64,000 bases of DNA from Cytophagales bacterium (GTDB taxonomy: Bacteria; Bacteroidota; Bacteroidia; Cytophagales; 172606-1). The notes below the pieces were generated by a model. That model saw only the letters and a list, made by a program, of their open reading frames with translations. It was not told where the DNA came from and did no database searches. The translations under genes and the position numbers were made by a program. Location: NCBI GenBank assembly GCA_030446715.1, contig JAUJMU010000004.1:102981-166980 (forward strand), in the 5' to 3' direction. This document shows, one piece after another, positions 49,614-57,147 of the stretch (the stretch's first letter is position 1; every line of letters starts with the position of its first letter).

Positions 49614-50703
49614 TGTCATTTAAAATCCAACATTCACAATTTAACATCCCCTCCAGCGCTTCCCGTGATCTGATCGGCGGGGAAAGTAGCTTCGGGCAAT
49701 TGGGTAAGGGAAACGGTGTCGCCGGGCTGGGGATAGCGTACTACAGTATACTTGCCATTGACCGGCTGGGAGTACACCACCAGTTCGGGGCCGTTGAGGT
49801 TCAGCAGCCACACTTCCGCAATGCCGGCCCGGGCGTACAGCGGAATCTTGACTTCCCGGTCGTAGTCAGTGGAGGTATCGGCCACTTCCACCAGCAGCAG
49901 CACATCGGCCGGCCGGGGATGCGCTGAGGCGTAGAAATCGTCGCGCCGGCGGAGCAGCGTTACGTCGGGCTGCGGCTCGGTGGCGTCGTCGAGGCGGATC
50001 GGGTTTTGCCCCCGGACAATGCAACGGCGGTTGGACGAACTGAATATTTCGACCAGGCGGTCTACTGCCGCGGCGTGAAGACTTCCGATAGGACTCATTT
50101 CTACGATTTCTCCTGTGATCAGTTCCAGACGATTGTCTCCGGCGAAAAACCCCATCTGATCCATCTGATGGAATTGCTCCACGGTAAAGGTGCGCCGGGC
50201 GAGTTGAATGGACATGGTACGGGTGGTTTTTGACGAATATACGAAAAAGGCAAGCTTCAGGAAATGCTGAATGCCCGGTGAGCGAAAGTTCAGCCAAATG
50301 CCTGTGGTTGTCATTCAAAATCCAACATTCACAATTTAACATCCCCTCCAGCGCTTCCCGTGATCTGATCGGCGGGGAAAGTAGCTTCGGGCAATTGGGT
50401 AAGGGAAACGGTGTCGCCGGGCTGGGGATAGCGTACTACAGTATACTTGCCATTGACCGGCTGGGAGTACACCACCAGTTCGGGGCCGTTGAGGTTCAGC
50501 AGCCACACTTCCGCAATGCCGGCCCGGGCGTACAGCGGAATCTTGACTTCCCGGTCGTAGTCAGTGGAGGTATCGGCCACTTCCACCAGCAGCAGCACAT
50601 CGGCCGGCCGGGGATGCGCTGAGGCGTAGAAATCGTCGCGCCGGCGGAGCAGCGTTACGTCGGGCTGTGGTTCGGTGGCGTCGTCGAGGCGGATCGGGTT
50701 TTG
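49614..50703. repeat. Pair of almost identical 395-bp segments covering two Uma2 3' halves
   Basis: Positions 49614-50008 and 50309-50703 align without gaps and I found only three differences by eye. Each contains about 20 bp of spacer, the stop and the last about 125 codons of a Uma2 gene. Outside these limits the two genes diverge clearly, so the tract was copied recently by gene conversion or partial duplication. Confidence 0.9.
49634..50215 (-). CDS. Uma2-family PD-(D/E)XK nuclease-like protein 5
   Basis: The 193-residue protein is a full-length Uma2: FTVEQFHQMDQMGFFAGDNR, LELITGEIVEMSPIGSLHAA, Asp strand QPDVTLLRRR, Glu strand VLLLVEVADTSTDYDREVKI and YARAGIAEVWLLNLNG. The core E-V-A-D-T-S and D-x-x-K residues make it a typical member and it could be catalytically competent. 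The ATG at 50215 matches the family start (MSIQLARRTFTV). The last 125 residues are identical to those of the next gene, while the first 68 differ at many positions. It lies between TIGR03915 and TIGR03916. Confidence 0.85.
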   Translation of the reverse strand: MSIQLARRTFTVEQFHQMDQMGFFAGDNRLELITGEIVEMSPIGSLHAAAVDRLVEIFSSSNRRCIVRGQNPIRLDDATEPQPDVTLLRRRDDFYASAHPRPADVLLLVEVADTSTDYDREVKIPLYARAGIAEVWLLNLNGPELVVYSQPVNGKYTVVRYPQPGDTVSLTQLPEATFPADQITGSAGGDVKL

Positions 50704-50922
50704 TGCGCTGATAAAAGCGTTGTCAACCTTCCGGAAAAGATCAACAATGCGGTTTACGCCGGCGGCGTGAAGACTTCCGATAGGACTCATTTGGACAATA
50801 TCTCCGTGAATTAGTTCAAGACGATCTTTTTCGGCGAAAAAACCCATTTCTCCCATCCGTTCAAACTGATCGGCGGTAAAGGACAGGCGGGCCACCCGGA
50901 CGGGCACGGATTCGACAAGCAT
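50329..50922 (-). CDS. Uma2-family PD-(D/E)XK nuclease-like protein 6
   Basis: The 197-residue protein is a tandem paralogue of the preceding one: LSFTADQFERMGEMGFFAEK, LELIHGDIVQMSPIGSLHAA, QNPIRLDDATEPQPDVTLLR and LLLVEVADTSTDYDREVKIP. The start at 50922 aligns with its neighbour; a GTG seven codons upstream is less likely. Shared 3' sequence shows recent exchange with protein 5. The two 5' halves correspond to the region expected to set specificity or partner binding, so only that part differs between the pair. Confidence 0.85.
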   Translation of the reverse strand: MLVESVPVRVARLSFTADQFERMGEMGFFAEKDRLELIHGDIVQMSPIGSLHAAGVNRIVDLFRKVDNAFISAQNPIRLDDATEPQPDVTLLRRRDDFYASAHPRPADVLLLVEVADTSTDYDREVKIPLYARAGIAEVWLLNLNGPELVVYSQPVNGKYTVVRYPQPGDTVSLTQLPEATFPADQITGSAGGDVKL

Positions 50923-50984
50923 AAGAGAAGCGGCTGTTGACACCTGCGAATATACGAAAAGCGGAAGGTCAGGGTGAAATGATT

Positions 50985-51012
50985 AATGTTGAATGTTAAA
51001 TGTTCAATGTTC
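50985..51012. repeat. Heptad tandem repeat (AATGTTN x4)
   Basis: AATGTTG, AATGTTA, AATGTTC and AATGTTC follow each other in the spacer between the radical SAM gene and Uma2 protein 6. Related ATGTTAAAT-rich words recur at 51060-51090 and at the edge of the 395-bp duplication. Confidence 0.8.
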
Positions 51013-51092
51013 AATGGCAAATGATGAGAAGGGCAACTGAGGTCGCTCTCCCGTTCAGCATTTAACATTGCGCATTTAAAATTTAACATTCT

Positions 51093-52340
51093 TCAGAAAA
51101 GGCTCAGTTGCTGTGTGCCGCCCCGGCCGGTGGAGCCGGCCAGAATCTGCTGCCGGATCTGGTGCGGATTCCAGTCGCGGCGGTGACCGTTCCAGCCGGC
51201 GCAGACGAGGAAGAACCTGGCCCGGTTCAGTGCCACGCCAAACTGCCGCAGGTGCTCCAGGGTAAGCCGGCCAAACTTCCGTCCGGCGACGATCTTCTTC
51301 GCCGACTTGACGCCCAGGCCCGGTATGCGCAGGATCATATCGTAATCCGCCGCGTTGATGTCTACCGGAAACAGGTGCAGGTTGCGCAGGGCGTACGACA
51401 ACTTCGGATCAATGTCGGTGTCAAGGTGCGGGTGCCCGTCGTTGAGGATTTCGTTTACACTGAACCCGTAGAAGCGCAGCAGCCAGTCGGTCTGGTAGAG
51501 GCGGTTTTCGCGCCCGACCGGCGGCAGCGTACGCAGGCCGGGCAGGCGGTTGTCTTCCAGCACGGGCACGTAGGCCGAGTAGTACACCCGCTTGAGGCGG
51601 AAATCCTTGTACAGTCCGTCGGCCCGCTGCATGATCTCCATGTCGTTTTCCGGCGAGGCACCGATGATCATCTGCGTGCTCTGGCCGGCGGGTACGAACT
51701 GCGGCGCTTTCCGGAACACCTGCAGTTCGTTCCGGTTCTCCTCAATCGCCTTCCGGATGTACGCCATCGGTTTGATGATCTGGGCCATATTTTTCTCCGG
51801 AGCCAGTTTTTTGAGGCTGAGTTCGGTGGGCAGTTCCACGTTTACGCTCAGCCGGTCGGCGTAGAGGCCGGCTTCCCGCATCAGTTCGTCGCTTGCCCCC
51901 GGTATGGATTTGAGGTGGATGTAGCCGTTGAAGTTGTGTTCGGTGCGCAGTTTTTTCGCAATGCGCACCAGCCGCTCCATGGTGTAGTCGGAGTCCCTGA
52001 AGATGCCCGAACTCAGAAAAAGCCCTTCAATGTAGTTGCGGCGGTAGAAGTGCATGGTCAGGTTCACGACCTCATCCACCGTAAAGGCGGCCCGTTTGAC
52101 GTCGTTGCTGCGGCGCGACACGCAGTAGGCGCAGTCAAAAATGCAGTGGTTGGTGAGCAGGACCTTGAGCAGTGATACGCAGCGGCCGTTTTCGGTGTAG
52201 GTGTGGCAGATGCCCATGCCGTTGGTGTTGCCGAGGCCCTTCTGCGCGTTGGGCCGTTTGCTGCCGCTGGACGAACACGAAACGTCGTATTTGGCCGCGT
52301 CGGCCAGTATTTCCAGCTTTCCGATGATTTTCTGGGACAT
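51093..52340 (-). CDS. TIGR03916-family radical SAM DNA modification/repair protein
   Basis: The 415-residue protein starts MSQKIIGKLEILADAAKYDV (the normal start of the family, at 52340) and carries the radical SAM iron-sulfur motif CIFDCAYC with Cys66, Cys70 and Cys73. The C-terminal region has helix-hairpin-helix-like DNA-binding sequence (DYDMILRIPGLGVKSAKKIV and LRQFGVALNRARFFLVCAGW). The family pairs with TIGR03915 and is annotated as putative DNA modification/repair. The open frame continues 189 codons upstream into a transporter fragment, which is an accident of a missing stop rather than a real fusion. Separation from its partner by two Uma2 genes is unusual. Confidence 0.9.
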   Translation of the reverse strand: MSQKIIGKLEILADAAKYDVSCSSSGSKRPNAQKGLGNTNGMGICHTYTENGRCVSLLKVLLTNHCIFDCAYCVSRRSNDVKRAAFTVDEVVNLTMHFYRRNYIEGLFLSSGIFRDSDYTMERLVRIAKKLRTEHNFNGYIHLKSIPGASDELMREAGLYADRLSVNVELPTELSLKKLAPEKNMAQIIKPMAYIRKAIEENRNELQVFRKAPQFVPAGQSTQMIIGASPENDMEIMQRADGLYKDFRLKRVYYSAYVPVLEDNRLPGLRTLPPVGRENRLYQTDWLLRFYGFSVNEILNDGHPHLDTDIDPKLSYALRNLHLFPVDINAADYDMILRIPGLGVKSAKKIVAGRKFGRLTLEHLRQFGVALNRARFFLVCAGWNGHRRDWNPHQIRQQILAGSTGRGGTQQLSLF

Positions 52341-52907
52341 TCCGATAGGGAAGTTTGCCCGAAGATAGGTAAAAACCGGAACGTAATTCCGGAAAAGCAG
52401 ACTCCCGGCCAACGCCGGCCGGAGTGTATGCCCGCCGTGAACGCGCAGCAGGAAGTGCAGTCCCTGCCGGTTGGCAGGCCGGGCCGGATTCACCTCAAAT
52501 CCAGTGGGCGGTGCGTACGGACGATGGTCGTTTTGCAGCTCATCAATGACCCGCTGGCCCAGGTCATATTCACTCAACTGATCGCGGAGGTTTTTGATGG
52601 AGGCTGGTATGGTCTCACGCAGTTCTTCGATCTGGCTGGTGACGGTAGGTGCCACGAACCGGATGGTGGCCGCCGGAAAACCAAACATCAGCACCAGCGT
52701 AATGGTCAGCGACAAACCTTCGTTCAGTCTGGTCTGGCGGCTGATCCAGTTGGGCCCGGCCCGGACCATGACCGCAAAGAGAATTCCACCGGACATCAGC
52801 AGGAAGAAGTTGAACGTATTGGCGACAAGGTACACAATCACGCCTACAGCCAGCACCACTGACACGGCGGTTACTACCTTTTGGGTATAAGTTTTCTCAC
52901 GGGCCAT
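52341..52907 (-). pseudogene. Truncated AI-2E (PerM) family transporter
   Basis: The first about 127 codons encode a typical AI-2E/PerM N-terminus (KVVTAVSVVLAVGVIVYLVA, LSLTITLVLMFGFPAATIRF, SQIEELRETIPASIKNLRDQ), after which the sequence becomes unlike any transporter and runs in frame into the radical SAM gene. About 220 residues and most membrane helices of a 350-residue PerM protein are missing. The gene is thus a remnant whose lost 3' end happened to leave an open frame. Confidence 0.7.
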
Positions 52908-53076
52908 ACAGTCTCTGTTTACAAATCTTCAGAATCAGAGGAACGCCGGTTCCGAAGATTTCCGCACCGGGGCAGTGTCTCCTGTCCGGCCAAATGCCTG
53001 CCGGCAAGAGGTGATCTGTCTGTAACTACGGGATATGGCAGTGATCGTTCACCAAAAAGGCGGGTTTTTGTTCCGG

Positions 53077-53135
53077 GTAGAGACGCAATGCATTGCGTCT
53101 CTACCTTTTCCCCCAACCGTGCATTGCGTCTCTAC
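53077..53135. repeat. 28-bp perfect palindrome plus a half copy
   Basis: GTAGAGACGCAATG joins its exact complement CATTGCGTCTCTAC at 53077-53104. A second half (GCATTGCGTCTCTAC) follows at 53121-53135. This palindromic family (GTAGAGACGCAATGCATTGCGTCTCTAC type) is known from many bacterial genomes. Confidence 0.85.
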
Positions 53136-53139
53136 TATT

Positions 53140-56100
53140 TTAACCAAACCTCCCCAGCCCGGCTACGTAATCGCGGCTGCCGTCATTGACCCACGAATCG
53201 AGCTGGGCGGGGTCTTTCATCTGCTGGCCGCGGAGGCGCGGGACGGCCAGATAGCCGCACTTTATGTCCTGCAGGCCCGACATGTCACTCCACAGTTTTT
53301 CTACCTGCGCCACCGGATAAATATCCTCCTGACCGTGACCCCAGCGGTACTTTACGTCCTTGATGGTCACGTATGTCGGCATCCGGGCGGCTACCTTCCG
53401 GACGGCCGCGGCCAGTCTGGCTTCGTCGCCCTTCAGGTCGGCGCGGGTGAGGCCGAAGAGTTTCAGCAGCGGGTCCACCGCAATCCAGGTGGTCATCGAG
53501 TTGTAGTAGCTCAGCTTCAGTTCGTCTTCCTCGCGGGGCTGGGCCAGCCCTTCCAGCAGCCGCACGTGGCCGTTGACGCGGGCCAGTCCGCCGCCCCGGT
53601 CATCAATGCGGCGGGGCACGACCTCGAACGTAAGCACGTTGCCCGTGCTCAGGTGGTAGCCAAGAGCCGCCGGGTCCAGGTCCGCGCCCAGCGTGTCGAT
53701 GTTGTGCAGCATCAGCGTTTCCACCTCGGGGTGTTCACCGAGCAGTCGGGCCAGGGTGCCGTTGCGGAGCAGGTTCGATACTTCGTACCAGTGCCCGAGC
53801 GGCGAAAAACGCTGCCCCGGCAGATTGTCGGCGTAGTCGGAGCCTTCTCCCCTGGACCGGGCCCAGCCGATCAAGGTCTGCCGTACGGAATCGCGTACCT
53901 TCTGCTTGTTTTCGTCGAGGGTTTCCTGCGGCATTTCTTCCCACAGAAACCGCAGGTCGCGTTCCATGGGCACAAACCGCTGCCCGATGGAGCGGCCCGG
54001 CGACATGTACACATCGCCGTTGTAGCCGTAATTGCCGCTGCTGGCCAGCTTCAGCCGGATCGGTTCGTGCCTAAGGTAGCAGCTTGCTACCAGGATCGCA
54101 ATGTTTCCGCCGTACGCTTCCGCGACTATGCGGGTTTTGGCGACGTGACTTTCCACAAACGACCGGTGGCGGGCGAGGTGAATTTCCAGAAACGACCGGT
54201 GGCGGCCTCCGATCATCAGGAAGGGATTAAGAGCTTTGATCACCCCGGCACCCTTGGTCCAGCGGCTGCCCACACCGGCGGCCAGTGACAGGACAGCCAC
54301 CTTACCCTGCCGGAGGGCTTTTTCGCCGTTTTCGCCGGGGGACAGCTTTTCGAGAATGGCAAAGTCGCCTTCCTGCACGTCTTCAATGCCCGTTTCGGCC
54401 GGCAGCCGGTTGCGGAACAGCCCGATGCGGCCCTTTTGCAGGTCTTCGCGCAGACTTTCGTGCTGGATGTAGTCAAAGCCGTTTTCACGCTTGATGCGGT
54501 CGGCTTCCTCGTCGTGGGCTTTGCGGCCGGCGCGGCCGGCTGTTTCGGAAACTTTGAAGAGGTTGCTCACCATCGTCCGCAGCAGCGGATACGCCTGGTT
54601 GTCCTTGCTGCAGAGGGTGGTAAAATGGTCAAATTCCGCTTTGCGCAGGTACGGCACGGTAGCCGGGTCCTGCCGCACCAGCCCCGGCACGTGCAGGCCG
54701 TAGTAAGCCGTGGGCATCAGGGCCTTCTCGGCGGAGTGCAATGTGGCCCACGTGCCCTTGTGGTTGATCTGCCAGTTGTACACCACCGGCTCCATGGCAA
54801 AGGGCAGCGAATCTTCCAGTTCCTTTTTGGTTTCGCGCAGCATGTTCAGCACAATGTCGCGGGCTTCGCCGTGCCGTTCGGGGTTTACGAACATGCCCAT
54901 ACCGCCGCCTGACATGCCGCCCAGCATCAGAAATCCGTAGAAGTCTTCACCGAAGCGTTCCTGTGCTTTGGCAATGATCCGTTCGGTAAAGTGCGTGGAC
55001 GCCCACGGAATGATGGTTTTGATGGGACCTTCCCAATTGCGGTGCGTGTTTTCGGCCAGCTTGCGGATGTTGCCTTCCTTCAGCGCCGCCTGAATGTTGT
55101 CGAAAATCTGGTTGGTCTGCTGCCGCGATTCCCACTCCTTGCCGGCCCGGAGCAGGTACTTTTCCGTCACCATTTCCAGAATCGGACCCACGTTGGAGGC
55201 CATGCCGCCGTGCATCAGCACCAGCGACTGGTTCAGTTTTTCGTCGATTTCGGGGTGTACGCTGGCGCCGCTCAGAATCCGGTGCCGGGGCAGCAAGCAC
55301 CCGCGGCTGACGCCGTATTCGGGATCTCCTTCTGCAGCCAGTTGTCCTTCAATGGCTTTGATGCCCGGCCACACGCCACCCGAATCCTGCCAGCCCCCGC
55401 CGGAGCCCCCCAGCCATTCGCCGAGAATAGCCCTTGAAGCTACGAGCCGCCGTTCGGGTTCCGGCAGTCCGCCCTCCAGGGACTGCGTCTGGCCCGTAGC
55501 CCGCATGAGCAGGGAAATGATGGAGCCCAGCAGGTTGGTGGAGACGGCCAGCCGCGAGCCCTTGGGTATGTCGTTTACCTGCGTCACCAGTTCCAGGCCC
55601 ATGCCCGGAGCCACGATGCGGGCAAGCAGTTGGTCCAGGGGCTGGTTGGTGCCTTCAAAAGACGGTGGAATGAGGCCGGAGGCAATTACCCCCGCCTTGA
55701 TCAGGCTCAGGTAGTCGTTGCCGAAGTTGAACAGGTCGGAGAGATCGGTTACGTCTTTGGTAGCATTGAGGTCGAGGCTGGTGAGGCGCAGCACGGGTTC
55801 GGAGATTACCCGCACAAAGGCCCGGATGGGCGGCTTGATGTCTTTGTCACGGCCGTACACGCCCAGGTTTACGGACACGTTGATGACGCGGGCTCCTTCG
55901 GGGTAATCCATGCCCAGAAAGAAAATATCGGACCAGCCGCTGTGGGTCAGGTCCATGCGCACGGAAGTATTTTCTTCCAGCACGGGATAAAACAGGGTGC
56001 CCTCCGCCCGCTGAAGCAGCTTCGGGTGAATGCGGACCGGGTGATCTTCCAGGTGCCCGACCCGGAACATCCACTGGTTGCCCTTGCTGGACCGCACACT

Positions 56101-56502
56101 GCGCCGCACCTGATCGGCCAGAATCTGGAACGACAGGTGGTGGCAGGCCTCGGCCAGCCCGCTGAACAGGGAGGCATTGGGGCCGTCTTTTTCAATTTTT
56201 TCCAGAAACCGGGCAATGGCGCTTTCAAACCTTCTGCCCAGCAAATCTTCGAAACCTTGGTAGGGAATTTTGCCGGTGTCGGGGGTTTCCTTGCCCTCCG
56301 TCAGGTAGAAGCGGTAGCCGGCGTAGAGAAACAGAATGGCCCGTACCCGGTCGTAAAGGCTGCTGCTGTGCTTGCGGAAATCGTCCAGTTCACGGAACGC
56401 CACCAGTAGTTCCATTGTGGAAAAGGAGCTGCACAGGTCGTAGAAGGACCGGTTGCGCAGGGCCGGGTCGGTGGTGGTTATGGTTTCAATGAATACATTC
56501 AT
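53140..56502 (-). CDS. GHMP-kinase / UDP-sugar-pyrophosphorylase-type fusion protein
   Basis: The 1120-residue protein has two parts. Residues about 190-540 resemble a GHMP sugar kinase of the L-fucokinase class: DIPKGSRLAVSTNLLGS at 311-327 (ATP loop), EWLGGSGGGWQDSGGVWPGI near 362-381 and GGMSGGGMGMF near 528-538. Residues about 730-1090 resemble a UTP-glucose-1-phosphate uridylyltransferase-type nucleotidyltransferase: VLSLAAGVGSRWTKGAGVIK (737-756), then NPFLMIGGRHRSF, SSGNYGYNGDVYMSPGRSIG and LHNIDTLGADLD. Such fusions would phosphorylate a sugar and couple it to a nucleotide, as Fkp does for fucose, but Fkp has the opposite order. The sugar is unknown. A 33-bp tandem duplication adds 11 residues (RHRSFxExHxA twice) near 990. 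Confidence 0.85.
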   Translation of the reverse strand: MNVFIETITTTDPALRNRSFYDLCSSFSTMELLVAFRELDDFRKHSSSLYDRVRAILFLYAGYRFYLTEGKETPDTGKIPYQGFEDLLGRRFESAIARFLEKIEKDGPNASLFSGLAEACHHLSFQILADQVRRSVRSSKGNQWMFRVGHLEDHPVRIHPKLLQRAEGTLFYPVLEENTSVRMDLTHSGWSDIFFLGMDYPEGARVINVSVNLGVYGRDKDIKPPIRAFVRVISEPVLRLTSLDLNATKDVTDLSDLFNFGNDYLSLIKAGVIASGLIPPSFEGTNQPLDQLLARIVAPGMGLELVTQVNDIPKGSRLAVSTNLLGSIISLLMRATGQTQSLEGGLPEPERRLVASRAILGEWLGGSGGGWQDSGGVWPGIKAIEGQLAAEGDPEYGVSRGCLLPRHRILSGASVHPEIDEKLNQSLVLMHGGMASNVGPILEMVTEKYLLRAGKEWESRQQTNQIFDNIQAALKEGNIRKLAENTHRNWEGPIKTIIPWASTHFTERIIAKAQERFGEDFYGFLMLGGMSGGGMGMFVNPERHGEARDIVLNMLRETKKELEDSLPFAMEPVVYNWQINHKGTWATLHSAEKALMPTAYYGLHVPGLVRQDPATVPYLRKAEFDHFTTLCSKDNQAYPLLRTMVSNLFKVSETAGRAGRKAHDEEADRIKRENGFDYIQHESLREDLQKGRIGLFRNRLPAETGIEDVQEGDFAILEKLSPGENGEKALRQGKVAVLSLAAGVGSRWTKGAGVIKALNPFLMIGGRHRSFLEIHLARHRSFVESHVAKTRIVAEAYGGNIAILVASCYLRHEPIRLKLASSGNYGYNGDVYMSPGRSIGQRFVPMERDLRFLWEEMPQETLDENKQKVRDSVRQTLIGWARSRGEGSDYADNLPGQRFSPLGHWYEVSNLLRNGTLARLLGEHPEVETLMLHNIDTLGADLDPAALGYHLSTGNVLTFEVVPRRIDDRGGGLARVNGHVRLLEGLAQPREEDELKLSYYNSMTTWIAVDPLLKLFGLTRADLKGDEARLAAAVRKVAARMPTYVTIKDVKYRWGHGQEDIYPVAQVEKLWSDMSGLQDIKCGYLAVPRLRGQQMKDPAQLDSWVNDGSRDYVAGLGRFG
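54139..54204 (-). repeat. 33-bp tandem duplication inside the fusion gene
   Basis: 54139-54171 and 54172-54204 are adjacent in-frame copies with four differences by my count. They encode RHRSFLEIHLA and RHRSFVESHVA in the nucleotidyltransferase domain, where the family normally has a single such segment. Confidence 0.85.
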
Positions 56503-56623
56503 CCGTCAGAAAATTAGTCGGGGCCGTGGGGTACGGCGGCTACGAAATTATGGACCTTTGGGAAGAATGCAATGCGGATGGAGAGAGTTTACGGCAGAGG
56601 TTTGGTTTTACGGCAGGAATTCA

Positions 56624-56687
56624 ACCGCAGAGGCGCAGAGGAACACGGAGGAATTGTTTTCTCTGCGCCCCTCCGCATCTCTGCGGT
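56624..56687. repeat. ACCGCAGAG-CTCTGCGGT palindromic repeat
   Basis: ACCGCAGAGGCGCAGAGG on the left and CTCTGCGCCCCTCCGCAT...CTCTGCGGT on the right pair with a small loop. It is a known type of Bacteroidota intergenic repeat. Confidence 0.7.
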
Positions 56688-56769
56688 AAAACTTCTCTAT
56701 TCCCTTCCATTTTTCCATTCCCGAAAATTATGGTCAAATTGGGAGATTAGTTCTTTACACATTTGCATA

Positions 56770-56931
56770 ACCACCCCTGTCCCCTCCTAAAGTAAGGAGG
56801 GGGACCGTGAGGAACCTTGTCCTGAAAAGTGAGAGAGCTGGTGCCAAAGAGTTGATGCCAAGGTTTACTCCTTTCCGGAAAAGGTGGTGTTCAATCTCCC
56901 CTCCTCCATCAAGGAGGGGCCGGGGGTGGTT
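56770..56931. repeat. Inverted pair of CCACCCC/CCCCTCCT repeats
   Basis: The left arm (AACCACCCCTGTCCCCTCCT, 56770-56789, continuing to 56804) and right arm (GGAGGGGCCGGGGGTGGTT, 56913-56931) are inverted copies about 90 bp apart with a few mismatches. Confidence 0.7.
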
Positions 56932-56967
56932 CCTTTTCAGAAGTGAGCAGGGCAAGTTAAGTTTCTC

Positions 56968-57065
56968 GCAGATGTACGCGGATTGAACCGCAGATATGCG
57001 CAGATGAAGACAGAATCATCATGAAAAATCAGCGTAAATCCGCGCCCTTATCAGCGTACATCTGC
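56968..57065. repeat. GCAGATGTACGC inverted pair
   Basis: GCAGATGTACGC (56968-56979) and GCGTACATCTGC (57054-57065) are exact inverted copies about 75 bp apart, with secondary CGCGGATT/AATCCGCG pairing inside. Confidence 0.75.
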
Positions 57066-57147
57066 GGGAAACCATAATCTGCTGGAAACCCAACTTGTCC
57101 TGTACCCTTTCAAAACAGAATTGTATTTCGTCAACGTAAATCAATAT

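Larger units (their letters stand above)
56503..57147. other. Spacer built of three dispersed palindromic repeats
   Basis: No gene is supported; the open frames in it lie within the repeats. It contains an ACCGCAGAG palindrome, an inverted pair of GC-rich CCCCTCCT elements, and a GCAGATGTACGC pair, ending 42 bp before the M28 peptidase start. A copy of the 17.4-kb inverted-repeat arm lies at 57079-57106. Confidence 0.7.

Noticed and set aside
49634..50703. CRISPR-like array suspected from repeated blocks
   Set aside because: Repeats are one 395-bp gene tract and two heptad arrays; there are no regular short repeats with unique spacers.
51093..52907. A true 604-residue transporter-radical SAM fusion
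   Set aside because: Radical SAM relatives start at the internal ATG 52340 and the joining 60 residues look like translated spacer.
53035..54288. Long rightward open frame opposite the sugar-kinase fusion
   Set aside because: It is the complement of a highly biased coding sequence, has no domain-like content and starts in a palindromic repeat.
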